From: Rhodanobacter sp. 67-28
GTDB taxonomy: Bacteria > Pseudomonadota > Gammaproteobacteria > Xanthomonadales > Rhodanobacteraceae
DNA length: 64,000 nt
Direction of reading: 5' to 3'
Assembly: GCA_001898415.1 (NCBI GenBank)
Contig: MKTU01000074.1
Coordinates: 29,947-93,946 of the forward strand
Shown here: positions 1-10,833 of the stretch, one piece after another
How positions within the stretch are numbered: the stretch's first letter is position 1
Layout: each line of letters opens with the position of its first letter
Translations under genes and position numbers: made by a program
Notes under the pieces: model-generated
The model's database searches: none
The model's input: only the letters and a program-made list of their open reading frames with translations
What the model was told of the DNA's origin: nothing

Positions 1-295
1 GCACGAAGGCGGCGACGTCGGCGATGGCGTAATGCACGCGCCAGCCGTCGCCCTGCGCCTGCACGTGCATGGCCTGGTCGAGGTCGCGCGCACCCGGCGG
101 GTCGATGGTGACCAGCGGCAGCTCGGTGCGGTCCAGCGCCGGCAGGCGCGGGTTCGCCGCGGCGGCCGCGGCGGCGGCTTCGACTTCGGCCGGAAACGCG
201 GCGGGCAGGTCCAACTGTTGCCGGATCTCGTCCATGCCCTGCGCAAGCACGGCACTGCCCGCGGGCTGCAGGCGGATGCGTCGCGTCGTGGTCAT
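1..295 (-). CDS. RNB-domain (RNase II/R family) ribonuclease, N-terminal part
   Basis: The minus strand reads open from an ATG at 295 to the window edge, so only the first ~98 residues are present. The protein begins MTTTRRIRLQPAG. After an alanine-rich linker it contains TIDPPGARDLDQAMHVQ and then YAIADVAAFV. This is the start of the catalytic RNB domain of 3'-5' exoribonucleases, where the D-x-x-D-x-D aspartates bind Mg2+. Unlike canonical RNase II/R, almost no cold-shock domain precedes the RNB motif, so it is more likely one of the shorter stand-alone RNB proteins common in Xanthomonadales. The rest lies to the left of the window. It is divergent from the GNAT gene. Confidence 0.8.
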   Translation of the reverse strand, partial: MTTTRRIRLQPAGSAVLAQGMDEIRQQLDLPAAFPAEVEAAAAAAAANPRLPALDRTELPLVTIDPPGARDLDQAMHVQAQGDGWRVHYAIADVAAFV

Positions 296-410
296 GGTTC
301 CTCCGTTGATGGCTGCCGGCCGTACGCGAATATACATGCCGCCTCCGGTGGGCTTTCGTCCACGCCGGGGGCGGTGTAGAAAGCCGTCAGGCCCACCGAC
401 CCGATCGCCC

Positions 411-884
411 ATGAACGACTCGCCCCTGCTGATCCGCCTGGCTGCCGACGACGACGATTTCATCCTTGCGCTGGTGCCACGCTTCGCCGACTTCGCGCTG
501 CCGGCGTGGCGTCGCCGCCACGAATGCGTCGAAGGCATCCGCCGGGACCTGCTGCACCATCTGGAGGACCAGCCGGCGAACAGCTTCCTGTTCGTGGCCG
601 AGAATGGCGACGGCGAGCGGGTGGGTTTCATCCACCTGCAGCGCACCGCCGATTTTTTCAGCGGCCGCAGCAACTGCCACATCTCCGATCTCGCGGTGGC
701 GCCGCAGCACGAAGGCAACGGCGTCGGCAAGGCCTTGCTGGCGCACGCCGAGCAGTGGGCGCGCGAGCACCAGTGCCAGCTGGTGACGCTGGCGGTGTTC
801 CCCGGCAATGAGCGCGCCCGCGCGCTGTACGAGGCCAGCGGCTACGCGACCGACCTGATCAAGCTGGCCAAGCCGGTGCGTTGA
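411..884 (+). CDS. GNAT family N-acetyltransferase
   Basis: This 157-residue protein is about the size of a single GNAT domain. The acetyl-CoA pyrophosphate-binding loop is visible as APQHEGNGVGKALL (motif A, Q/R-x-x-G-x-G/A), preceded by the strand ISDLAVAP. It is followed by motif B, FPGNERARALYEASGY. I chose the ATG at 411 because the domain begins within 10 residues of it; upstream in-frame codons translate an unrelated antisense stretch. It presumably acetylates an amine of a small molecule or protein in the cytoplasm; the substrate cannot be read from the sequence. It converges on the SapC gene, with a hairpin terminator between them. Confidence 0.85.
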   Translation: MNDSPLLIRLAADDDDFILALVPRFADFALPAWRRRHECVEGIRRDLLHHLEDQPANSFLFVAENGDGERVGFIHLQRTADFFSGRSNCHISDLAVAPQHEGNGVGKALLAHAEQWAREHQCQLVTLAVFPGNERARALYEASGYATDLIKLAKPVR

Positions 885-897
885 AGGCGCGCAAACG

Positions 898-923
898 AAC
901 AAGCCGCCCGCAGGCGGCTTGTT
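898..923. terminator. Bidirectional hairpin terminator between GNAT and SapC genes
   Basis: A perfect 11-bp stem AACAAGCCGCC / GGCGGCTTGTT with loop CGCA lies in the 67-bp gap between two convergent genes. The A/T-rich stem base supplies a short U tract on either strand. Confidence 0.7.
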
Positions 924-951
924 GCGTGCAGCAGGCGAAGCGAAGTCCTGC

Positions 952-1725
952 TCAGTTGGTGGTCTTGGCCGCCGACTCGGCCTGCTCGCGCTCGTCCAGG
1001 CGACGGGCCAGGCGGTCGATGTTGCTGAGCGACAGCAGGTGGGCGTAGATCCACGCCATCACGCCTTCGCGCAGCATCTCGTGGGCGACCTTCTCGTCCA
1101 GCGCGCGCAGCTTCTCCTCGTTGACCATGAACAGGCCGTTGAGCGTGATGCCATGGCCGGAATCCGGCTCGCCCTTGTGCAGTTGCACGTTGCGCGCTTC
1201 CAGCAGGTCATGCTTGACCAGGTACTGCATGAAGGTGCGGGTGCGGTCGATGTTCTGCTGGAACTCGCCGAGGAAACCCACGGCGTTCTTCAGCAGCTCG
1301 GTGTCGCTGCCGTCCTCGTTGAACAGGCGCTCGCCGTCCGCCGCGTTGAAACCCTCGAAGCCCTGATCGAGGAACACCGCGAAATCGCCGCCCTCCTGCC
1401 CGGCCGGTTTCTCGGCCAGCACGAACGGGTAGCGGCGCACGAAGGCCGGCACGTAGGTGTTGGGCGCCCACTGGCCGGCGGCGTCGACGTAGAGGTTCTC
1501 GTTCTGACGCAGGCCGAGCAACGCGATCGGGCCGGCATTGGCGGCGTCGGGACCGGCGAACACGATCAGCAGGTCACGCGCGGCCAGGCCGAACTCCGCC
1601 GCGGTCAACGGCACCGAGTGCGTGTTCATGGCGAACTTCATGTTGGGCACGCCCTTGAGCCGAAGATTCTTGTGTTCGGCCCGGTTCAGCGCCACCGGGT
1701 GCTCGTAGAAAATGACTTCAGCCAC
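952..1725 (-). CDS. SapC family protein
   Basis: The product (257 residues from the chosen start) has the SapC-family layout: an N-terminal IFYEHPVALNRAEHKNLRL, then NTHSVPLTAAEF, YVPAFVRRYPFVLAE, a central GFLGEFQ and a C-terminal LLSLSNIDRLARR. I chose GTG at 1725 because AAGGTGG sits about 6 nt upstream and family members start just before this motif. The longer reading to 1800 adds proline-rich residues with no family match. SapC proteins are widespread in Alpha- and Gammaproteobacteria, often near TonB receptors and tryptophan halogenases, but their biochemical role is not established. The SapC name comes from S-layer context and should not be over-read. No signal peptide is visible. Confidence 0.8.
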   Translation of the reverse strand: MAEVIFYEHPVALNRAEHKNLRLKGVPNMKFAMNTHSVPLTAAEFGLAARDLLIVFAGPDAANAGPIALLGLRQNENLYVDAAGQWAPNTYVPAFVRRYPFVLAEKPAGQEGGDFAVFLDQGFEGFNAADGERLFNEDGSDTELLKNAVGFLGEFQQNIDRTRTFMQYLVKHDLLEARNVQLHKGEPDSGHGITLNGLFMVNEEKLRALDEKVAHEMLREGVMAWIYAHLLSLSNIDRLARRLDEREQAESAAKTTN

Positions 1726-1955
1726 GTTGATCCACCTTTGGTCCCCCGTCGCGCCGGGCCGCCACGGCGGCGGCCCTGTCGAACCCGGCGTGGGTTTCAT
1801 GTCGAGCCAGGGATCATATCAGCGGGCACCGGTGCCTGCGAATCCCGCCGCGCCGGCGCCTTCGGAACGGCGGAAAAGTGTTCTATGCTGCGATCGGGCT
1901 GGCCTTGCGCCATGCCCGCTGGTTCCCTCGATGCCCCGGCGGAAGGACGAACTGC

Positions 1956-2561
1956 ATGCTGATGGACGCTGTCAAACCGGCTGACCTGCAGGCGACGCGC
2001 GTGTTGTCGCTGGACGCCGCTGGCCGCATCCTGGACTGGATCAGCTGGCAGGACGCGGTGTGCCTGTACGTGCGCGACGTCGTCGCCTGGACCCTGGGCG
2101 ATCCCTGCCTCACCGTGCACGGCGGCCACAACCGTGCGCTGGGCACGCAGAGCCTGCTGCAGTTGCACCCGATCATCGCCAGCACCGGCCACTGCCGCGA
2201 GCATGCGGTCGACCCGTCGCCGGCGCTGACCAACACCGCGCTGTTCGCGCGCGACCGGCACATCTGCATGTACTGCGGCGAGCACTTCACGCGCATGGAA
2301 CTGACCCGCGACCACGTGCTGCCGATTTCCCGGCAAGGCAAGGACGAGTGGGAGAACGTGGTCAGCGCCTGCCTGTCGTGCAACCTGAAAAAGAGCAACC
2401 GCACGCCGCAGCAGGCCAACATGCCGCTGCTGGCGGTACCGTACCGGCCAAGCTGGGTGGAGCACCTGATCCTGTCCAACCGCAACATCCTCGCCGACCA
2501 GATGGAGTTCCTGGTCAGCCGGCTGCCGCGCGACCGGCGCCCGATGACGGAATACGCCTAG
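1956..2561 (+). CDS. HNH endonuclease
   Basis: This 201-residue protein has a C-terminal HNH/ββα-metal nuclease module: CMYCGEHF, then LTRDHVLPISRQGKDEWENVV, then ACLSCNLKKSNRTP. The two CxxC pairs form a structural zinc site, and the DH and N residues make up the nuclease centre. This arrangement (HNH_5-type) is common in chromosomal proteins of Xanthomonadales that are not tied to a restriction system. The ATG at 1956 has GGAAGGA about 8 nt upstream; the longer in-frame reading has no ribosome-binding site. The stop codon TAG directly abuts the hairpin element at 2562-2719. Confidence 0.85.
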   Translation: MLMDAVKPADLQATRVLSLDAAGRILDWISWQDAVCLYVRDVVAWTLGDPCLTVHGGHNRALGTQSLLQLHPIIASTGHCREHAVDPSPALTNTALFARDRHICMYCGEHFTRMELTRDHVLPISRQGKDEWENVVSACLSCNLKKSNRTPQQANMPLLAVPYRPSWVEHLILSNRNILADQMEFLVSRLPRDRRPMTEYA

Positions 2562-2719
2562 GAGCGTGGGCGGTAGAAACTTTCGAGGCAAAAGTGGCTG
2601 CGTGAGTGCAGATTTTCCACGCTTCGCCGGCCCATGATGGTTCTGTAGGCCGGAAAGCGGCGGAAACATAAACCGCGCAGACGCCTTTGCAGCCCGGAAG
2701 ATTTCTACCGCCCACGCTC
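2562..2719. repeat. 158-bp imperfect palindromic element (MITE/REP-like)
   Basis: The ends are an 18-bp perfect inverted repeat, GAGCGTGGGCGGTAGAAA (2562-2579) and its complement (2702-2719). The similarity continues inward: reading both arms 5' to 3', each follows the same series of motifs (CTTYCGRGGC, CTGCG, TTTCC, CGCT, CCGGCC), so the whole unit can fold into one long imperfect hairpin. CTAG occurs at both borders. It lies immediately after the HNH stop codon and 16 bp before the end of the convergent iron-permease-like gene. It could act as a terminator or a non-autonomous mobile hairpin. Confidence 0.7.
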
Positions 2720-2735
2720 TAGGAGACGCCAAGCC

Positions 2736-3278
2736 TCACTTCCGCCGCTCCGCCGCGGTGTCGGCATGGCCCTCTTCCGCGCGCGTCTCGCGGTTCTTCT
2801 CCAGTTCGCGGTCGATCTCGTCGACCTCCTCGCAGGCTTCGTCCGCCTCGCCCGCTTCCTCGGCTTCGCCCCGGGCCGGGCCGCCGTGCCTGCGCTTGCG
2901 GCCGCCGCTGGCACGCTCGCGCCGTGCCGCCAGCTTGCGGTAGTTCTCGCGGATACGCTCCAGGGTCTCCTCGTCGAGGTCTTCCAGGTCGAGCAGGCCG
3001 TTGTGGGCCGCGGTAGTGCGGATCAGCTCGTCCAGCTTGATCTGCAGCGCCGCGCTGTCGCGGTTCTGGCTGTTCTGGATCAGGAACACCATCAGGAAGG
3101 TGATGATCGTGGTGCCGGTATTGATCACCAACTGCCAGGTGTCGCCGAAGTGAAAGAACGGCCCGCTGGCTGCCCAAACCGCCACGATCAATACGGCCGC
3201 CAGGAAGGTCGCCGGTCGACCGGACTGGCGCGCGGTGGCTTCCGCAAAGCGGCGAAAAGCCTGCGAGACACTGGCCAT
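2736..3278 (-). CDS. Low-affinity iron permease family membrane protein
   Basis: This 180-residue protein begins [20 protein letters not shown]. Two hydrophobic segments follow: [13 protein letters not shown] near residues 27-45 and [20 protein letters not shown] near 50-69. [20 protein letters not shown] comes next, a signature of the Iron_permease (PF04120-type) family. The C-terminal half is highly charged, with a Lys/Arg patch and long acidic runs ([20 protein letters not shown]), and is probably cytoplasmic and partly coiled coil. The family name derives from yeast Fet4; bacterial members are short and transport has rarely been shown, so the function is inferred. It is divergent from dxs. 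Confidence 0.75.
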   Translation of the reverse strand: MASVSQAFRRFAEATARQSGRPATFLAAVLIVAVWAASGPFFHFGDTWQLVINTGTTIITFLMVFLIQNSQNRDSAALQIKLDELIRTTAAHNGLLDLEDLDEETLERIRENYRKLAARRERASGGRKRRHGGPARGEAEEAGEADEACEEVDEIDRELEKNRETRAEEGHADTAAERRK

Positions 3279-3418
3279 GGACGGATCTCCGCAAGGGAAT
3301 CTGCGCGCAGCATGCGATGCCGATTGTGTGCCGCACGTGCAGGCTGCACCGGTCGCAATCAGGCCTTGTTCACTGTTTCGCCCTTGCTCCGCCCCGCCGC
3401 TGGGCCAACAATACGAGG

Positions 3419-5308
3419 ATGAATGACCTCAGCCATTATCCCCGCCTGGCTTCGATCGACGCGCCCGCCGACCTGCGCCGGCTGCCCGACAACGAACTGC
3501 CGCAAGTCGCCGACGAACTGCGCCAGTATCTGATCGAGGCCGTCGCCAGCTCCGGCGGTCACTTCGGCGCGGGCCTGGGCGTGGTCGAGCTGACCGTGGC
3601 CCTGCACCACGAGTTCGACACGCCGCACGACCGCCTGGTCTGGGACGTCGGCCACCAGTGCTATCCGCACAAGATTCTCACCGGCCGCCGTGACCGCATC
3701 ACCACGATCAAGAAGAAGGATGGCCTGGCGCCGTTTCCGCGCCGTGAGGAAAGCGAGTACGACACCTTCGGCGTCGGCCACTCGTCCACCTCGATCTCGG
3801 CCGCGCTGGGCATGGCGATCGCCGCGCAGGCCAGCGGCGAGCAGCGCAAGGTGGTGGCCGTGATCGGCGACGGCGCGATGACCGCCGGGCTGGCGTTCGA
3901 GGCGCTCAACCACGCCGGCGACGTCGAGCCCGACCTGCTGGTGGTGTTCAACGACAACGGCATGTCGATCAGCGAGAACGTGGGCGCGCTGACCAAGATG
4001 ATGGCGCGCGCGATGGCCAGCCGCCGCCTCAACGACTTGCGCGAGCGGGCCAAGCGGGCCATTCCCAAGCAGTCGTTCATGGGCCGCTGGTTCAAGCGCT
4101 GGGAGGAGCACGCCAAGGGCATGTTCGTGCCCTCGACGCTGTTCGAGGAACTCGGCTTCCACTACACCGGCCCGATCGACGGCCACAACATCCCGCAACT
4201 GCTGCAGGCGCTGCGCACGGTGAAGAACCTGCCCGGCCCGCAGCTGCTGCACGTGATCACCACCAAGGGCAAGGGCTACGCCCCGGCCGAACAGGCGCAG
4301 ATCGAATACCACGCGGTCGGCCCGTTCGACCCGCTGGCCGGCGTCAAGAAGAAAACCGGCAAGGCCAAGCCGACCTACACCGACGTGTTCGGCGACTGGT
4401 TGTGCGACCAGGCCGCCGCCGACCCGCGCCTGCTCGGCATCACCCCGGCGATGCGCGAGGGTTCGGGCCTGGTGCGTTTCTCCAGGGAATACCCCGCGCG
4501 CTATTTCGACGTGGCGATCGCCGAGCAGCACGCGGTGACACTGGCCGCGGGCATGGCGTGCGAGGGCGCCAAACCCGTGGTGGCGATCTACTCCACCTTC
4601 CTGCAGCGTGCCTACGACCAGGCGATCCACGACGTGGCGCTGCAGAACCTCGACGTCACCTTCGCCATCGACCGCGCCGGCGTGGTCGGCCCGGACGGCG
4701 CCACCCACTCGGGCAGCTTCGACCTCACCTACCTGCGCTGCCTGCCGAATTTCGTGATCATGGCGCCGGCCGACGAGAACGAGTGCCGCATGATGCTCAG
4801 CACCGGCTTCAGCCACCCCGGCCCGGCGGCCATCCGCTACCCGCGCGGCACCGGCCCCGGCGTGGCGACCCACCACGAGCTGGAAACGCTGCCGATCGGC
4901 AAGGCCGAGCTGCGCCGGCGCGGCCACGGCCTCGCCCTGCTCAGCTTCGGCGCGATGCTGGCACCGGCCGCCACCATCGCCGCCGAACTCGACGCCACCC
5001 TGGTCAACATGCGCTTCATCAAGCCCCTTGACGACACCCTGATCCTGGAACTGGCCAAGACCCACGACGGCTTCGTCACCCTCGAGGACAACGCCGTCGC
5101 CGGCGGCGCCGGCTCCGCCGTGGCCGAGTGCCTGGCCGCGCACGGCATCACCCTGCCGATCCTTCATCTCGGCCTTCCAGACGTCTATCTGGAACACGGC
5201 AGCCGCGAGGAGGTGCTGAGCATGGCCGGCCTCGACCTGCCGGGCATCCGCCATGCCATCCACGCACGATTTCCGTTGATCGAGCGGCTCAGCCAGAACA
5301 GCGCCTGA
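3419..5308 (+). CDS. dxs: 1-deoxy-D-xylulose-5-phosphate synthase
   Basis: Dxs condenses pyruvate and glyceraldehyde-3-phosphate to DXP using thiamine diphosphate, the first committed step of the MEP isoprenoid pathway. The 629-residue product has the expected length and motifs. [20 protein letters not shown] and [16 protein letters not shown] lie near the N-terminus. The ThDP/Mg site is GDGAMTAG...[10 protein letters not shown]. The pyrimidine-binding half contains [18 protein letters not shown], and the transketolase C-terminal domain closes the protein. The start at 3419 ([10 protein letters not shown]) matches the family start (M-x-x-x-x-YPRL). No isoprenoid neighbours are present, so it is a stand-alone gene next to the mercury island. 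Confidence 0.97.
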   Translation: MNDLSHYPRLASIDAPADLRRLPDNELPQVADELRQYLIEAVASSGGHFGAGLGVVELTVALHHEFDTPHDRLVWDVGHQCYPHKILTGRRDRITTIKKKDGLAPFPRREESEYDTFGVGHSSTSISAALGMAIAAQASGEQRKVVAVIGDGAMTAGLAFEALNHAGDVEPDLLVVFNDNGMSISENVGALTKMMARAMASRRLNDLRERAKRAIPKQSFMGRWFKRWEEHAKGMFVPSTLFEELGFHYTGPIDGHNIPQLLQALRTVKNLPGPQLLHVITTKGKGYAPAEQAQIEYHAVGPFDPLAGVKKKTGKAKPTYTDVFGDWLCDQAAADPRLLGITPAMREGSGLVRFSREYPARYFDVAIAEQHAVTLAAGMACEGAKPVVAIYSTFLQRAYDQAIHDVALQNLDVTFAIDRAGVVGPDGATHSGSFDLTYLRCLPNFVIMAPADENECRMMLSTGFSHPGPAAIRYPRGTGPGVATHHELETLPIGKAELRRRGHGLALLSFGAMLAPAATIAAELDATLVNMRFIKPLDDTLILELAKTHDGFVTLEDNAVAGGAGSAVAECLAAHGITLPILHLGLPDVYLEHGSREEVLSMAGLDLPGIRHAIHARFPLIERLSQNSA

Positions 5309-5850
5309 TTCCGGCCATCCATCCGGGTTCGCCAGCGCTCCAGGACCCGGATCACGCTCGGCCGCTTCGTGCTTCAGTTACGCTCGGAGCAGCGCAGCGA
5401 CACCACGGAAGGGAACATCTTGACGGGATGGATCGACGGATCATGGCGCCAGCTGAAAGACTGGGCCAGCCGGCAAGCGGCCACGCCGCGATGAAGCGCG
5501 CCTGATCGCAACCCGTGCCGACTGCCTGCGCATCGCCATCGAACGTTCCGAGGGCATCGCCGCCGGGCAGGTTCTGCATGACCTCCGCGAACTGAGGACC
5601 CAGGCTCATGATCCAGAATTTTGTGGGTATCCGGATTTTAGTGTGGGAAGACCGCACTAGCCCTTCTTGTCTGACAGCTCTCGTTCGGTAGGTTTCTGGT
5701 ATCGCAAGGCTTACGCGCTTTTAGCCTTCAGTGTGGGCTTTGTCTGGCGCATGTCGGTGCAAGGAAACAATCAGTGGCAGGTCACCTTGCCCCCGGCTCG
5801 AACTGGGGTTTGAGGCGCAGTGGAACGGAAAACCGGGTTAAGCCACGCGC
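5309..5850. other. Gene-free 540-bp spacer at the left edge of the mercury block
   Basis: I find no convincing gene here. Short open frames on both strands lack recognisable domains and ribosome-binding sites. The right half (about 5640-5830) has lower GC and shorter frames than the flanking core DNA, as expected for the junction of an acquired segment. I could not identify a transposon terminal repeat or an attachment site. Confidence 0.5.
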
Positions 5851-6258
5851 CTAGCTCCCGTGCAGAGAATCGATCAGCGGGCACGACACAGTGCCTCGCT
5901 GCGCATGGCACTCGTTGACCAACCGTGACAGCACCGCTTCGATTCGCGTCAGGTCCGCCATCTTGGTGCGCACGTCGGTGAGCTGGAGCGCAGCCAGCTC
6001 GGCGGCTTCGCTGCAGTGAGTGCCGTCCTCAAGCTGTAGGAGTTGGCCGACTTCGTCCAGGTTGAACCCCAGCCGCTGGGCGGATTTCACGAAACGCACC
6101 CGCGCCACGTCCGCCGATCCGTAGCGGCGAATACTGCCGACGGGCCGACCTGGTTCTGGCAATAACCCCTTGCGCTGATAGAACCGGATGGTCTCCACGT
6201 TGACCCCAGCGGCCTTGGCGAAAGCCCCGATGGTCAGTGTTTGCGGATCGTTCACCAT
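5851..6258 (-). CDS. merR: Hg(II)-responsive transcriptional regulator MerR
   Basis: This 135-residue regulator has an N-terminal winged-helix ([25 protein letters not shown]), a dimerisation helix and the three mercury-binding cysteines at residues 82 (HCSEA), 117 (NECHA) and 126 (SCPL). Those positions are the same as in Tn21/Tn501 MerR. MerR binds the operator between merR and merT: without Hg(II) it represses, and with Hg(II) it untwists the overlong spacer to activate merTPA. It is transcribed divergently from merT, 74 bp away, the standard Gram-negative arrangement. Confidence 0.97.
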   Translation of the reverse strand: MVNDPQTLTIGAFAKAAGVNVETIRFYQRKGLLPEPGRPVGSIRRYGSADVARVRFVKSAQRLGFNLDEVGQLLQLEDGTHCSEAAELAALQLTDVRTKMADLTRIEAVLSRLVNECHAQRGTVSCPLIDSLHGS

Positions 6259-6263
6259 CGCGC

Positions 6264-6294
6264 TTGACTCCGTACTTGACTACGGAAGTAACCT
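6264..6294 (+). promoter_or_regulatory. PmerT promoter and MerR operator
   Basis: The -35 box TTGACT (6264-6269) and -10 box TAACCT (6289-6294) are separated by 19 bp, the overlong spacer typical of MerR-activated promoters. Inside the spacer lies the dyad ACTCCGTA-cttgac-TACGGAAGT, almost identical to the Tn501/Tn21 mer operator. The divergent merR promoter should overlap it, allowing autoregulation. Confidence 0.92.
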
Positions 6295-6332
6295 TAGCGC
6301 ATCACGCAACGTCTCGGAAGGAGATCCCTCAC

Positions 6333-6683
6333 ATGGCAGACCCCAGCAACGGCCGCGGTGCACTGGCCGCCGGTGGCCTCGCCGCCATCCTCGCCTCGAC
6401 CTGCTGCCTCGGTCCGCTGGTGCTGATCACGCTGGGTGTCTCCGGCGCCTGGATCGGCAACTTGACCGCGCTGGAACCGTACCGGCCGATCTTCATTGGC
6501 GTGGCGCTCGTGGCGCTGTTCTTCGCGTGGCGTCGCATCTTCCGGCCGGCTCGCGCCTGCGCGCCGGACGACGCATGCGCCGTGCCCCAGGTGCGGACGG
6601 CCTACAAGGTGATCTTCTGGATCGTCACCGCCCTGGTGCTGATCGCGCTCGTGTTCCCCTACCTCATGCCCCTGTTCTACTGA
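6333..6683 (+). CDS. merT: Mercuric ion transporter MerT
   Basis: This 116-residue inner-membrane protein has three predicted transmembrane helices. The first contains the vicinal cysteine pair STCCLGPLVL that accepts Hg(II) from MerP. A second cysteine pair, CAPDDAC, lies in the cytoplasmic loop between helices 2 and 3 and passes the ion on to MerA. The ATG at 6333 follows a strong GGAAGGAGA ribosome-binding site; the longer upstream reading runs through the operator and is not used. First gene of the merTPA operon; merP starts 12 bp after its stop. Confidence 0.95.
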   Translation: MADPSNGRGALAAGGLAAILASTCCLGPLVLITLGVSGAWIGNLTALEPYRPIFIGVALVALFFAWRRIFRPARACAPDDACAVPQVRTAYKVIFWIVTALVLIALVFPYLMPLFY

Positions 6684-6695
6684 AAGGAGATTGCC

Positions 6696-8679
<1,984 letters not shown>

Positions 8680-8761
8680 TGGCTGGGCCTCTTACCTATG
8701 CTTCATCGGCTGAATCACAAATTCAGGCTGAAGCGCCGCCTCTTGCACAATGGGCTGAGGA

Positions 8762-10102
8762 CTATTCGAAATACCCCTCTTCGAGTAGCCGCGCCAGCGT
8801 CGGGAGATAGGGGCCGTACTCGACCACGCGCGTGATCTTCTTCTTGCGCGTTGCCGCCGTGGTCATCCGCTGGAACACGAAGTCCGTGGTCATTGGGTCG
8901 TCGTCATCGACCAACACGGTTTCGATAACCGAGCCATCCTTGCGCGCCTTCTTGTCGTAGAGCATGCGCGCCCGAAGCACCTCGAAGCTGTAACCCCTGC
9001 CCATGCGGTTCATGTCTTTGGCCACTCGGTTGACTGACTCAGTATAGGCATTGGTAATCGGCTGCTCGAAGTAGGCGAAGATTTCGTCGTGCCAGTTGTG
9101 CACGGCGGTGGTCAGGTCCTTGAACGTGGCCGCCAATTCGGTCGGAATATTGGCCTGCCACTTCGCGCAGGCGGCTTCTGCTGCTGGGCGGGTCTTCTGA
9201 TCCCAGATCGACAGAAATCCTTCCTTGAGCGCGTGGGCTTCGCTTAGGAGCGGGAACTGTTGGAACCATTCCCGCATCCGGTCCATATCTCTCCCTGTCA
9301 GGTCGTGCTGCCGCTTGAGCAGCAGGAACCGCTCGTCCTTGAGTTTGAGGCGCTGCCGGGTGGACAAATCCTTGCGAATGCGCTTGCGCAGCTTCTCCAG
9401 CGCGTCGTTCGCCATGCGCTGGATATGGAATCGATCGACCACGATCCGGGCCTGTGGCAGCGTGGCGCGCACCACCTGCCGATAAACGTGGTACATGTCC
9501 ATCGCCACCCACTCGACCGAGTCCTTGTCCCGCAGGTCGCGGAAATAGGGCATCAACTCGGCTTTGGCCCGGCTGGGGCGGATATCGAACACGGTCTTGC
9601 GCTCGACGTTGGTGATCATGGCCCGGTACTGGCCGATGATCTTGAGCTCGTCGATACCCAGCACCCGCGGCGTCCGGAACTGGGTCTTGGCCTCGACCTC
9701 CTCGATGAAATCGTCGAAGACGTGGCGGACCGTCTTTTCGTCCACGGCTACTTCCCGGGCAAGGGCCGCAAAGGTCTTGGAGAAGGACTGGTCGCGGATA
9801 TAACGCACCAGACGCGCCGTGGCTTGGCGTTTTCCATCAAGGTCCGCCACAGGCTCAAACAAGGTCTTGGTGCAGCTTGTACAGCGATAGCGACGGCGCT
9901 GGATGAAGATCACGACGGGTTTGCCGTGCGTCGGTGTGTCCTGAAACGACTGTTCCTGTGAGCCGTGACCATGCAGGCGTCCGGTCTTGCACAGCGGGCA
10001 GGTCACCCACTGATTGACGCCTTCGGCCTTGACGACGTAACTGTCCTCGCTGGTCAGGATTTCAAGCGTCTTCAGGCTTCGCAGCTGGAGAAAGTCCGTC
10101 AC
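8762..10102 (-). CDS. ISL3 family transposase
   Basis: This 446-residue transposase has an N-terminal zinc ribbon (CPLCKTGRLHGHG and CTSCTKTL). An ISL3-type DDE core follows: LGIDELKIIGQYRAMITN, WVAMDMYHVYRQVV and ARIVVDRFHIQRMANDALE, ending with NAYTESVNRVAKDMNRMGRGYSFEVLRARMLY. The reading frame is intact, so it may be active. It lies directly downstream of merA in opposite orientation. I could not define terminal inverted repeats with confidence in 8680-8761 or 10103-10200, so the element borders are left open. ISL3 elements often accompany mer and other metal-resistance modules. Confidence 0.9.
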   Translation of the reverse strand: MTDFLQLRSLKTLEILTSEDSYVVKAEGVNQWVTCPLCKTGRLHGHGSQEQSFQDTPTHGKPVVIFIQRRRYRCTSCTKTLFEPVADLDGKRQATARLVRYIRDQSFSKTFAALAREVAVDEKTVRHVFDDFIEEVEAKTQFRTPRVLGIDELKIIGQYRAMITNVERKTVFDIRPSRAKAELMPYFRDLRDKDSVEWVAMDMYHVYRQVVRATLPQARIVVDRFHIQRMANDALEKLRKRIRKDLSTRQRLKLKDERFLLLKRQHDLTGRDMDRMREWFQQFPLLSEAHALKEGFLSIWDQKTRPAAEAACAKWQANIPTELAATFKDLTTAVHNWHDEIFAYFEQPITNAYTESVNRVAKDMNRMGRGYSFEVLRARMLYDKKARKDGSVIETVLVDDDDPMTTDFVFQRMTTAATRKKKITRVVEYGPYLPTLARLLEEGYFE

Positions 10103-10110
10103 TCAGCACC

Positions 10111-10737
10111 TTGGGCGAACCCACACTGAAATCCGACTTTTACTCTAGCACATCCGCTCAGCCGTCCAACACCAAAATCCATTCTTTGAAAGTGATAGCT
10201 ACAAAGACCCAAGGAGCCAGAACCCACACCAGATTCCGGATACCCAATTTTGTTTACGTTCTGAACAACGGCCTCAGGACCAAAGTTGGTGAGTACCTGC
10301 CTTCAGTGCCGCTGCTTCAGCAAATCAATGACCCGGAGTACCGACCAAAGGCGTACCAATGGGAGAACGATGGTCGAACGTTTACACGGCAGATTGATGG
10401 TCATGACACGCGGACTGCGCACCTCCTGCCCGACGGAGACGGCATCATCGTCCTTCAGGCACAAGCTCATTGCGGTGCCGACAACGTCATCGTTCTGGAT
10501 GCTGCGAACGAACTGCTCCGACGCATCGTCAATCCTTACCGGACCTCAAAGTTCTTCATGAATGGCGACGAATTCTGGTTCTATGGCATCACCGTGCGCG
10601 GTGACGACGTCATCTTGAACATTCAGGTGCAACGCAAACTTGCAGGGAGGTCACACGATGCCGTGCCGATCTACGAGGCAAGTTACGACCCCATGACATG
10701 GGACTTGAAAAAGATCGAATGGAAGCCTGCGACGTAA
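10111..10737 (+). CDS. Orphan hypothetical protein, 5' end possibly cut by the ISL3 insertion
   Basis: The open frame extends 208 residues from a TTG at 10111, but that start has no ribosome-binding site and lies only 9 bp from the transposase start. The genuine N-terminus may therefore be missing or begin later (for example near 10191). The readable body contains RIPNFVYVLNNGLRTKVGEYLP, a GHDTRTAHLLPDGDGIIVLQ stretch and FFMNGDEFWFYGITVRGDDVIL. It looks like a β-rich soluble protein. I recognise no family. GC is lower and codon use less biased than in the core genes, consistent with transfer. Confidence 0.5.
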   Translation: MGEPTLKSDFYSSTSAQPSNTKIHSLKVIATKTQGARTHTRFRIPNFVYVLNNGLRTKVGEYLPSVPLLQQINDPEYRPKAYQWENDGRTFTRQIDGHDTRTAHLLPDGDGIIVLQAQAHCGADNVIVLDAANELLRRIVNPYRTSKFFMNGDEFWFYGITVRGDDVILNIQVQRKLAGRSHDAVPIYEASYDPMTWDLKKIEWKPAT

Positions 10738-10833
10738 AATCTCTCCTTCGCGGGGCGCAGCAACAATCGCCACCGCCAGCAGCAGGTTGTGCGTTGAACC
10801 GGAGCATCGTGGACGGGGGGTGCACGCCGGCCG

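Noticed and set aside
3359..5263. 634-codon minus-strand open frame over dxs
   Set aside because: Antisense shadow of dxs, whose sense frame has all family motifs.
8680..10200. Exact ISL3 element borders and target duplication
   Set aside because: I compared both flanks by eye and found only weak, patchy similarity, so no terminal repeat is claimed.
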